Shown: positions 1 to 5,481, counted from the stretch's first letter. The stretch: DNA of 5,520 nt from a bacterium (GCA_024278345.1 JAJRTK010000276.1:1-5520), one strand, 5' to 3'. A program made the numbers and translations. The notes: generated by a model not told the origin, from the letters alone.

Positions 1-2
1 CT

Positions 3-57
3 GCCTCCGGACCTCCGCTGGGAGCGCCGCTCCCAGACCCACGCCAGGGAGCCAGCT
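3..57. repeat. Composite direct repeat, copy 1
   Basis: Bases 3-25 match 394-416 exactly (23 nt), and bases 34-57 match 461-484 exactly (24 nt). The two identical blocks are 8 nt apart here and 44 nt apart in copy 2, so the copies differ only in the middle. In this copy the middle completes a perfect hairpin, CTGGGAGC (18-25) with GCTCCCAG (29-36). A second near-palindrome pairs CCAGGGAGC (44-52) with GCTCCCTGG (55-63). The family is not one I recognise. Confidence 0.85.
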
Positions 58-70
58 CCCTGGACCCACA

Positions 71-98
71 TCTTTGTGCGCTGCGCGCTTTTTTCGGG
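71..98 (+). terminator. Terminator-like hairpin with T6, copy 1
   Basis: GTGCG (76-80) pairs with CGCGC (84-88) around a CTG loop, with one G-U pair, followed at once by six T (89-94) and CGGG. The same element recurs at 524-551. The five-pair stem is short for an intrinsic terminator, but it is GC-rich and abuts the T run. It could end a transcript entering from the left, or it could be a conserved part of the neighbouring repeat. Confidence 0.5.
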
Positions 99-120
99 TG
101 GCCGGTACCATGACCGAGGC
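98..120 (+). repeat. Left arm of a 23-bp perfect inverted repeat
   Basis: These 23 bases are the exact reverse complement of 313-335. They begin GTGGCCGGTACC and end GACCGAGGC, and include the palindrome GGTACC. The arm starts where the T-tailed hairpin of repeat copy 1 ends. Pairing beyond the 23 bp is weak: 9 of 13 positions match on the inner side if a gap is allowed. Confidence 0.85.
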
Positions 121-161
121 CCGGGCCTCCTTCCCGGCTCGGTGCAGCCCGGAGGGCGCTA

Positions 162-180
162 CACCGGCAAGATGCCGGTG
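162..180 (+). repeat. Perfect 7-bp hairpin, 5-nt loop
   Basis: CACCGGC (162-168) pairs with GCCGGTG (174-180) around AAGAT. No T run follows, so it does not look like a terminator. It sits inside the 23-bp inverted repeat. Confidence 0.5.
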
Positions 181-198
181 CCACCGTTTCGGCGAAGA

Positions 199-226
199 AA
201 ATTGTAAAGCAAAAACACGACAATTT
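199..226. promoter_or_regulatory. A/T-rich dyad, possible operator or loop
   Basis: AAATTGT (199-205) and ACAATTT (220-226) form a perfect 7-bp dyad with a 14-nt spacer rich in A. This differs from the GC-rich palindromes around it. The spacing of about two helical turns between half-site centres suits a dimeric repressor, but there is no gene or promoter close by to confirm that. Confidence 0.25.
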
Positions 227-312
227 GATAGGTCCCCCTTTGGATGGCCTTTTTCCTGTCAGATCGACAGTTGTTCCAACGCTATCCCTTTTGATGCCGT
301 GATGGAAACGGC

Positions 313-335
313 GCCTCGGTCATGGTACCGGCCAC
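313..335 (-). repeat. Right arm of a 23-bp perfect inverted repeat
   Basis: This is the exact reverse complement of 98-120. The arms enclose 192 nt that contain a hairpin (162-180), an A/T-rich dyad (199-226) and a segment shaped like a CRISPR repeat (273-309). The arms could be the ends of a small non-autonomous element or the stem of a long RNA. I see no target-site duplication that would settle it. Confidence 0.85.
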
Positions 336-393
336 GGTTCAGATTTCAGACGCCGCCCCGGTGCTTCCAGCCCTGGAACCCGGCGGAGGCTCG

Positions 394-484
394 GCCTCCG
401 GACCTCCGCTGGGAGCTTGCGCCGCGGCCCCTTGGGCCGCGTCTCGCTTACGCTCGGCATCAGACCCACGCCAGGGAGCCAGCT
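394..484. repeat. Composite direct repeat, copy 2
   Basis: This is the second copy of the repeat at 3-57. The outer blocks 394-416 and 461-484 are identical to copy 1, but the 44-nt middle differs and carries its own perfect stem, GCGGCCC (424-430) with GGGCCGC (434-440). Its first block also forms the 3' arm of a stem with the bases just before it, CGGAGGC (384-390) with GCCTCCG (394-400). Swapping one hairpin for another between conserved flanks suggests that the middle tolerates change as long as it stays folded. Confidence 0.85.
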
Positions 485-523
485 AGGACCCGTTGCAATG
501 AAAAGAAACGAGTTCCCCACCCC

Positions 524-551
524 TCTTTGCGTGCTGCACGCTTTTTTCGGG
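524..551 (+). terminator. Terminator-like hairpin with T6, copy 2
   Basis: GCGTG (529-533) pairs perfectly with CACGC (537-541) around CTG, followed by T6 (542-547) and CGGG. It matches copy 1 (71-98) at 25 of 28 positions, and all three differences preserve pairing: a C-G pair is replaced by T-A, and a G-U pair by G-C. It lies about 150 nt before cas10 and before the candidate promoter, so it could insulate the operon from upstream transcription. Confidence 0.55.
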
Positions 552-572
552 AGGGCGTCGAGAAGGGCGAGG

Positions 573-596
573 AGCGGCGGACGGATTGCCGCCGCT
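573..596 (+). repeat. 8-bp hairpin in the region before the cas10 promoter
   Basis: AGCGGCGG (573-580) pairs perfectly with CCGCCGCT (589-596) around an 8-nt loop. No T run follows. It lies between the second terminator-like hairpin and the candidate cas10 promoter. If transcription starts further upstream than proposed, it would fall in the operon leader. Confidence 0.45.
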
Positions 597-630
597 GTGA
601 GCGGAACGTAACACATAGGAAAACAAAGGG

Positions 631-658
631 TTTACCTAAAACTACGCCCTTTTATGAA
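631..658 (+). promoter_or_regulatory. Candidate sigma-70-type promoter for the cas operon
   Basis: TTTACC (631-636) and TATGAA (653-658) each match 4 of 6 bases of the -35 and -10 consensus and are 16 bp apart. They sit in the most A/T-rich part of the upstream region, downstream of all the hairpins. The predicted start would be near 665, giving a leader of about 40 nt before the cas10 start codon. The match is modest and the host's sigma-factor preferences are unknown. Confidence 0.35.
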
Positions 659-704
659 GAGCACGGACTCAAAACTCGGTCAGCGGGTAGAAAGGTAGAA
701 GAGG

Positions 705-2423
705 ATGAGCCAGACTCTCATTGTCCTGGATATTCCGGGGATCAAGTCGTACGTTTTCGCCTCCAATTCCCTGAGGGAAATCCAAGGAGCCAGCGCCCTT
801 ATCGACCATTTCAGCCGTTGGGAAACAGAGTCTCTTCTCCGGAATTGGTTCCACCGCAATCGCCCGGCCCATGCCCCAACCGTGAGCGTGAAAAAAGTGT
901 TTGCCAATGCCGGGGGCGGTCAGTTCCTGGCCCAGGCTGAGGGCTCCCCGGACGAGAACGAAACGAAAGTCCGACAGGCGGTTCTCCACTTGGCCCAGGA
1001 GCTCCATGGGCGATCTTGTGGAGGCCTTGCTTTGAGCTTCGGCATTGCCCCGGTTCCGGAAGGCCCGGATGGTTACCGGAGAGCCCTGGACCTTGCTCAC
1101 AAGCGAATGCGCCACCGCCGGAAAAACGCTCCGAAGAGTGGAGCTCTGGCTACGTGGCCTCTTGCCAGGGAGTGTGAGAGTTTGGCTCTGGAACCGGCGG
1201 GAGTTTCGGTGAACATCGGCGGCGACGTGGTTCCCGAAACCGATCCCCGGGGGCGATGGCTTTCCCACGTGACCCTTCAAAAACTGGAGGCGGCCCTTTG
1301 GGCGCGAGGAAGAATAGGCGCGGAAAACCGTGGCTCCGGAAGGGCTCATGGCCTCTGGAAAGAGTTCGAAGAACAGGTGGGTCGCCCACCGGCGTACAAC
1401 CTGGACGCTCTGGGAAGCGAAGCGAAACGCGCGGGTTACATCGGCCTCCTCTACGCCGATGGCAATAGCATGGGCCAGGTGGTGCGGAAGATCCCGGATC
1501 CAGACAGCTACCGCGCCTTCTCCGAAATCGTCGATGGGTCGATCCGGAAGAGCACTTACGGCCTTGTCCGGGAGCTGGAGCTCGAAGCGTTTCCCCTGCT
1601 TCTTGGCGGCGACGACCTGGTGATGGTGGTGGCGGCGGATCGGGCGTTACAGTTTGCGGCGCGGCTTCCTGAAGAGTTCCAGCGGTGTTCCCGGGAAGCC
1701 ATCAACAGTAGCGCGGCGCCCCGCTGGCTTCGAGAGAGGTGTCCCCATGGTTTCTCTCTCTCCATCGGCATTGCCTTCGGGCGGGCCAGGCATCCGTTTC
1801 ATCTTCTGCTCCACCAGGCGGAACAGCTCCTCCAAAGTGCCAAGCGGGACGCCCTTGGGGAAAAGGATCCCACGGGAAAGGCCAGGATCGACTTTCACCT
1901 GACCCACAGCTCCTCCACGCGAGAGATCGGGCCGTTGAGAAAAGAAGAATGGGAGCTCTGGGAAAAGATTGGGCACCGTGATGGCCGCTCCATCACCTGC
2001 CGAAGGACGTTCCGTCCTTACCGGCCCCACGAGCTCACGGCTCTCCTGGAATGCGTCTCCCAGTTGCGGGGCGCCGGGATGCCTCGGAACAAAGTGAGCA
2101 CCCTTGGCGAAGCGGCCTGGAGCGATTCCCTCCTGGAAGCCGAGATCCTGGCTCTGGAGACGATAGGCCGCATGAAGCCCGGGCAGCGGCAAGCCCTGGC
2201 CTTCCTTGAAAAAAAGCTCCACTGCTCCGGCACCCCTCCATTCTACACCATCCCCGACTCCACCACCCGCCGCGCCTTCGCCATCGATCTCCAGGAGTGC
2301 TTCTCCCTGGGAAGCTCCAACGAACTCTCGGGAAGCTCCAACGAAAGACCCTGGGCGGCGCCCACCGAATCGCCCTCCGTCGCCACCTGTCAACCGTGGA
2401 AACAGGAGAACCACCATGCCTGA
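705..2423 (+). CDS. cas10: Cas10 large subunit of a type III CRISPR complex, cyclase motif present, HD domain absent
   Basis: This is the signature large subunit of type III interference complexes. On target-RNA binding it is predicted to convert ATP to cyclic oligoadenylates. The 572-aa protein starts directly in a first palm-like domain (VLDIPGIKSYVFAS at 7-20, then the Gly-rich AGGGQFL at 69-75). The second palm carries YADGN (250-254) with a metal-binding Asp252 and the catalytic GGDD (301-304). After it come SLSIGIAFG (351-359), an AEQLLQSAK helix (372-380) and a helical C-terminal region. No N-terminal HD nuclease is present, which matches III-D; the fold also resembles Cmr2. A likely zinc-knuckle remnant reads ECESLALEPAG (156-166), with the expected second Cys replaced by Leu. 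An in-frame TAG at 696 makes ATG 705 the first possible start. AAAGGT at 691-696 is a usable ribosome site. The tail has a 7-residue tandem duplication (GSSNE twice). The gene overlaps the next one by 8 nt. Confidence 0.93.
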   Translation: MSQTLIVLDIPGIKSYVFASNSLREIQGASALIDHFSRWETESLLRNWFHRNRPAHAPTVSVKKVFANAGGGQFLAQAEGSPDENETKVRQAVLHLAQELHGRSCGGLALSFGIAPVPEGPDGYRRALDLAHKRMRHRRKNAPKSGALATWPLARECESLALEPAGVSVNIGGDVVPETDPRGRWLSHVTLQKLEAALWARGRIGAENRGSGRAHGLWKEFEEQVGRPPAYNLDALGSEAKRAGYIGLLYADGNSMGQVVRKIPDPDSYRAFSEIVDGSIRKSTYGLVRELELEAFPLLLGGDDLVMVVAADRALQFAARLPEEFQRCSREAINSSAAPRWLRERCPHGFSLSIGIAFGRARHPFHLLLHQAEQLLQSAKRDALGEKDPTGKARIDFHLTHSSSTREIGPLRKEEWELWEKIGHRDGRSITCRRTFRPYRPHELTALLECVSQLRGAGMPRNKVSTLGEAAWSDSLLEAEILALETIGRMKPGQRQALAFLEKKLHCSGTPPFYTIPDSTTRRAFAIDLQECFSLGSSNELSGSSNERPWAAPTESPSVATCQPWKQENHHA

Positions 2424-3387
2424 CCTCGAGCTTTTCTACGGCCTGAAACTCCAGGGCCGCTGGCATTTTGGAAGCGGCCTGGAACGAGGAAGCCTGGACC
2501 GTGCGAATCTCCGGGACGGCCGAGGCTTGCCGTACATCCCGGGCTCCCACGTCAAAGGGAAGATCCGGGAGCAATGCGAATGGCTCTGCCGGCTTCTGGA
2601 GCTTCCGGTCTTCGATCCCCACTCTCTGGACGAAAAAAGCGCCCAAAGGTTCGGTATCGAAGCCAGACCGGGCAACCCGGTGGAACGTCTTTTCGGAACC
2701 CGGTACCGGGGAGGCACGCTCACGGTGAGCCACGCTGCGGCCACCGGCCCCGAGGCCGTGCGTCTCCGGGACTCCCGAGGCGGCTCGTTGCCCCTCCGCC
2801 GGGTCTCCATGAACCGAGGCCTTGGCCGCGCCAGGGACCAACGCCTCTTCTCCGCGGAATACGGATTCGGCTTCCCGCCCGACGACGAGCAAACCACCGA
2901 CTCCGCCCGGCAGAGACCTCCTGCTCCAGCCAGCATCACCTTCCGCGGCCGGATTCTAGTCCGCCATTCCCCCGGGCAGCTCTCTGAGCTCCACAAACCT
3001 TTCCTCCGGGAGTGGCAACCGGGCTGGCCCCTGGAATGGTCGCTTCTCACGGCATCCTTCCAAGCCCTCCATTGCCTGGGCGGTGACCGGAGCAGCGGTG
3101 CCGGCGCCTGTGAAGCGATCCTCTACAGGGCGCGGTGGCGTGGAAAAGAGAAAAAGGAATGGTCCGAGATCGACCCTCCGTCCCGCCTTCTTGCCACCCT
3201 GGAGCTTCCCCGATGGATCCGGCTCTTCCGGATGGCGGAGACTCCCGCTGAAAACGGAGGAAGCCGCCTCTCCCGTTTCCTGGATTTCGCCCGGGAGGAG
3301 CTCGGCCTCTCTCCGGACTCTTCCAACGAAGATTGGAGCGAAGCTCTGGAGCTTTTCGACGAAGACGAACCGGAGACACAACCATGA
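2416..3387 (+). CDS. csm3: Csm3-like Cas7-family RAMP protein (backbone and target-RNA cleavage)
   Basis: A 323-aa RAMP protein of the Cas7 (Csm3) group, expected to line the crRNA in several copies and cut bound target RNA at regular intervals. The N-terminal segment LPYIPGSHVKGKIRE (38-52) is the classic family motif. Asp28, in GSLDRANLRD, aligns with the catalytic Asp33 of Streptococcus thermophilus Csm3, so cleavage activity is likely kept. Further marks are RLFGTRYRGGTL (91-102), VSMNRGLGRARDQRLFSAE (130-148) and the Gly-rich loop LGGDRSSGAGACEAIL (221-236). The C-terminal 60 residues extend past that loop and end in an acidic stretch (LFDEDEPE). ATG 2416 is chosen because AGGAG lies at 2404-2408, 7 nt upstream, and the homology starts there. 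A longer frame upstream would overlap cas10 by over 200 nt with a low-complexity Pro/Ser/Arg leader. It is coupled to cas10 (8-nt overlap) and csx10 (ATGA). Assignment to Csm3 rather than another Cas7 branch is likely but not certain. Confidence 0.88.
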   Translation: MPDLELFYGLKLQGRWHFGSGLERGSLDRANLRDGRGLPYIPGSHVKGKIREQCEWLCRLLELPVFDPHSLDEKSAQRFGIEARPGNPVERLFGTRYRGGTLTVSHAAATGPEAVRLRDSRGGSLPLRRVSMNRGLGRARDQRLFSAEYGFGFPPDDEQTTDSARQRPPAPASITFRGRILVRHSPGQLSELHKPFLREWQPGWPLEWSLLTASFQALHCLGGDRSSGAGACEAILYRARWRGKEKKEWSEIDPPSRLLATLELPRWIRLFRMAETPAENGGSRLSRFLDFAREELGLSPDSSNEDWSEALELFDEDEPETQP

Positions 3388-4742
3388 CCCTCCAACGAAT
3401 GGAACTGAAGGCAACCCTTTTGGAACCGTTGGCAATCCGCGCCAACCGCCAGTCCACCCGATCCGAGGGGCTCACCCGGATCCCCGGGTCCACGATCTTG
3501 GGCGCCTTGGCCAGCGCCTACCTCCAGTGGGGCGGCCATCCCCGGGACAGGGAATTCCAGATCCTCTTCCAGGACGAAAGCCACTGCCGCTGGGGCGCCC
3601 TCCGGACGGGAATCTACCAGCCTCCCGCCACGTCGGCTAGCTGCAAGCGGTTTCCGGGCCTCTCCATTTCCCAGCAGGCCGCTCCGGGCGGGATCTTTCC
3701 GGCCCCCGGCTCCTCCACCACCGAGCCGCACGGCCTCCACGACCTCCTGGTGGCGGAGCTCCGGGCAGTGAAGAGCCCCGATTTCACCTCGGCCGCCCTT
3801 CTCTGCCAGAAGTGCGGCGAGCCCCTCCAACCCTACCGTTCTCCCCTGGCCATCTCCGGGACGGAAAACAACTCTCCAAAGTTCTCCCGGCGGCCGGATC
3901 CCCCGCTGCGGACTCGCCACCACGTGGGCATCGACCGGAACAGCGGCACCGCCGCCGAAGGCATCCTCTTCGCCGAAGAAACCCTGGATTGCTGGCTAAA
4001 AACCGACAGCCCCGACCCCCGCGCCTACGAAGCCGCTTGCCTCACGGGAGTCATGGAGATCTCGGAACCCGCTCTGGAAGCCCTGAAAAAGCTCCTGGAT
4101 CTCCTCGACTCCCGCATCGAGGTGGGCTCCTCCCGGTCCCGCGGCCTGGGGCGCCTTTCCCTGGATCTGGGAAGAACTTTCCCCGCAACCACGGATCGGC
4201 GGTTGGACGACTTCAGCGCCGCTCTCACGGCCCGGATCCCGGACACGGCCCGGATCTTCACCCTGGCCTTCCCCGAGGGCGCCATCTTCGTGGACGACCT
4301 CCTCCGCTTCACCAACGATCCTGCCGCCGCCATCCCCTGGCTGCCCTGCCTGCCACGGGACTTCGGAGCCAACTCTTTCGAAAACGGCATCACTGCTCTC
4401 CATGGCAACGCCGGGCTCCGGCGGATCCGCGGCTGGCAGGCGGCCCACGGACTCCCGAAAAACGACGACCTGGCCATCGAACCGGGTTCCCTCTTTGCCT
4501 ACGAAGTCACCGGGGAAGAGTGGCCCAAGGTGAAACGGAAACTCCTTGACCTGACCAGCCGCGGCGCCGGCCTCCGGCGAAACGAAGGATTCGGGCGCGT
4601 CCAACTCTCCGATCCCTTCCACCTGGAGTTCGCCTTCCCCCGTAGCTCCGGCGACGATCCCCCCGCCACGGCAAGCGCCCGGAAACATCCCCCCTCGAAA
4701 CCCCGCCGGAAAAAGAAAAAGAAGCGAAGGAAAAGGCGCTGA
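3384..4742 (+). CDS. csx10: Csx10-like RAMP protein, Cas5 group, with a polybasic tail
   Basis: A 452-aa protein with two RAMP-like halves, best read as Csx10, the Cas5-type subunit of III-D complexes that should bind the crRNA 5' handle. The first half has LLEPLAIRANRQSTRSEGL (12-30) leading into TRIPGSTILGALA (31-43), the Cys pair CQKC (141-144), HHVGIDRNSGTAAEG (179-193) and the Gly-rich loop GSSRSRGLGRL (248-258). The second half has its own Gly-rich loop, GAGLRRNEGFGRVQL (394-408). The HxGIDRxTGTA-like motif and the CxxC are what I recognise from Csx10. No clear second Cys pair is visible. The last 12 residues are all Lys or Arg, after a Pro/Ser-rich linker. ATG 3384 overlaps the csm3 stop as ATGA and has GGAG at 3372-3375. 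The frame is open from ATG 3333, but that start would overlap csm3 further and adds only an Arg-rich leader. A generic RAMP label is the fallback. Confidence 0.82.
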   Translation: MTLQRMELKATLLEPLAIRANRQSTRSEGLTRIPGSTILGALASAYLQWGGHPRDREFQILFQDESHCRWGALRTGIYQPPATSASCKRFPGLSISQQAAPGGIFPAPGSSTTEPHGLHDLLVAELRAVKSPDFTSAALLCQKCGEPLQPYRSPLAISGTENNSPKFSRRPDPPLRTRHHVGIDRNSGTAAEGILFAEETLDCWLKTDSPDPRAYEAACLTGVMEISEPALEALKKLLDLLDSRIEVGSSRSRGLGRLSLDLGRTFPATTDRRLDDFSAALTARIPDTARIFTLAFPEGAIFVDDLLRFTNDPAAAIPWLPCLPRDFGANSFENGITALHGNAGLRRIRGWQAAHGLPKNDDLAIEPGSLFAYEVTGEEWPKVKRKLLDLTSRGAGLRRNEGFGRVQLSDPFHLEFAFPRSSGDDPPATASARKHPPSKPRRKKKKKRRKRR

Positions 4743-4784
4743 TCACCCCCGCCAACCACCCACCCGCCAAAGGAGACCTTTCCC

Positions 4785-5213
4785 ATGCCTCTAAAGCGCG
4801 AAACCAGAAGCGCCATCGACCGATGGCTCATGAGCCACCAGGCACCCGATGCAAAACAACTGGGCCAAGCCACGGCCCAAACCACAGGGGACAACGACCG
4901 CGTCATGACCCAGATCCGCGGCCTCCAGAACCTGGCCTTCACCACCCAGCGCTTCTCCGACCTCGAAGAAAGCATCTGGGGACGCATGGGCCGGGATACC
5001 AAGAAAACAAGCATCTGGTGGCAGCCGATCCAGCCCGCCCAAGGTGCGCCCGGCGAAATGGGCCACCTCCTCCTGGACGCCCTTCACGGGATCCGAAACC
5101 ACCTCGACTCCCGCCACGACCCCGGCGAAGAACGCGTCCGGGCCCGAATCTACGCCGCAAGGCTCTGGATCCGCCGCTTCGTCGCCAGCTACCTCTACCA
5201 CCGGAACCTTTGA
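4785..5213 (+). CDS. Uncharacterised 142-aa protein in the small-subunit position (possible Cas11/Csm2-like or Csx19)
   Basis: I do not recognise a family by sequence. The start is well supported: AGGAG (4771-4775) lies 9 nt before ATG 4785, and the gap from csx10 is 42 nt, so the gene very likely belongs to the operon. The protein looks mostly helical, with charged, Leu/Ile-spaced segments at about 1-30, 40-70 and 92-140, separated by a Gly/Pro-containing stretch (TSIWWQPIQPAQGAPGE, 75-91). The C-terminal helix is strongly basic (RVRARIYAARLWIRRF, 117-132). Length and helicity fit the small subunit (Cas11/Csm2) that packs along type III filaments. Csx19, common in III-D loci, is the main alternative. 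An Arg-Asn...His spacing (R104, N105, H111) resembles a HEPN RNase motif but may be chance. There is no signal peptide or membrane segment. Confidence 0.8.
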   Translation: MPLKRETRSAIDRWLMSHQAPDAKQLGQATAQTTGDNDRVMTQIRGLQNLAFTTQRFSDLEESIWGRMGRDTKKTSIWWQPIQPAQGAPGEMGHLLLDALHGIRNHLDSRHDPGEERVRARIYAARLWIRRFVASYLYHRNL

Positions 5214-5385
5214 ACAACCGCCATCCGTTAGGAGCCCCGTTTTCGGCTTCAGGATCTGAGGTCCGCTCCCATCAGGTGCCGTCCGGCACCCGCTAGTCGC
5301 CCATTACCCCCCACTCTCCATCCAGGAACCCCACTCACTCCAGGAGCCCGCAACCGGCATCCCCAAACAGGACGGAGACCCTCCC
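5214..5385. other. Non-coding gap between the 142-aa gene and the terminal small frame
   Basis: These 172 bases break the otherwise tight operon. The only structure I see is a hairpin at 5275-5290 (GGTGCC, loop GTCC, GGCACC) with no T run after it, so it is not a clear terminator. The 3' half is C-rich and purine-poor except for several GGAG-like tracts. No promoter stands out. The gap may be the remnant of a decayed gene or a rearrangement scar. Confidence 0.5.
5275..5290 (+). repeat. 6-bp hairpin with 4-nt loop after the 142-aa gene
   Basis: GGTGCC (5275-5280) pairs with GGCACC (5285-5290) around GTCC. It lies 62 nt after the stop codon and lacks a T tract, so it is at most an mRNA-stabilising or weak pausing structure. 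Confidence 0.4.
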
Positions 5386-5481
5386 ATGCCCACACCCGAA
5401 ACCGCGGCCACACCGATGGAACCTGAACCCGGACTGATTCTCATGGAGGAAGAGATCGTGCATGGCAATCGCATCAAATAA
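5386..5481 (+). CDS. 31-codon reading frame with a good ribosome site; small protein or 5' stub of a broken gene
   Basis: ATG 5386 follows GGAG (5374-5377) by 8 nt. The context GGAGACCCTCCCATGCC closely copies that of the 142-aa gene (GGAGACCTTTCCCATGCC), which argues for a real start. The frame encodes a Pro/Thr/Glu-rich, acidic 31-aa peptide beginning MPTPETAATPMEPEPG and ends at TAA 5479-5481. Base composition falls to about 38% GC from 5471 onward, where the frame ends. It may be a genuine short leader peptide, or the start of a further operon gene cut off by a frameshift or by inserted DNA. No family is recognisable. Confidence 0.4.
   Translation: MPTPETAATPMEPEPGLILMEEEIVHGNRIK

Larger units (their letters stand above)
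1..704. other. Repeat- and palindrome-rich non-coding region upstream of cas10
   Basis: I see no credible gene in these 704 bases. The open frames here are short, or run through the repeats into cas10 in the wrong frame, and none resembles a protein family. The stretch holds a composite direct repeat in two copies (3-57 and 394-484), a T-tailed hairpin after each (71-98 and 524-551), a 23-bp inverted repeat (98-120 with 313-335) around a more AT-rich core, and further perfect stems at 162-180, 199-226, 384-400, 424-440 and 573-596. The last 100 bases are richer in A/T and hold a candidate promoter. The organisation suggests dispersed intergenic repeats or structured RNA rather than ordinary spacer. 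Confidence 0.75.

Noticed and set aside
256-270. 5-bp hairpin CTGTC/GACAG
   Set aside because: It is too short, and there is no T tract, so it could easily occur by chance.
417-611. 64-codon frame through repeat copy 2
   Set aside because: It lies over palindromes and the terminator-like hairpin. The repeat copies do not keep a common reading frame, and the three hairpin differences fit pairing rather than codon conservation.
1-704. CRISPR array
   Set aside because: The repeats are of two unlike kinds, spaced about 390 nt apart, with no regular repeat-spacer pattern. Only one repeat-like segment (273-309) is seen.
74-940. 288-codon + strand frame from the upstream repeats into cas10
   Set aside because: It overlaps the well-supported cas10 by 236 nt in another phase, crosses the T-tailed hairpin, and encodes an Arg/Pro-rich sequence without any family resemblance.
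2206-2415. 70-codon N-terminal extension of the Csm3-like protein
   Set aside because: It is low-complexity, would overlap cas10 by 218 nt, and the RAMP homology and ribosome site both support ATG 2416.
2035-2892. 285-codon minus-strand frame, and similar ones at 1647-2417, 3123-3923 and 3996-4688
   Set aside because: These are antisense to clear cas genes in GC-rich DNA, where stop codons are rare on the opposite strand. Their products are Arg/Gly/Pro-rich with no motifs.
3812-4549. 245-codon + strand frame inside csx10
   Set aside because: It is an out-of-phase shadow with an Arg/Pro/His-rich product. The csx10 frame shows the family motifs.
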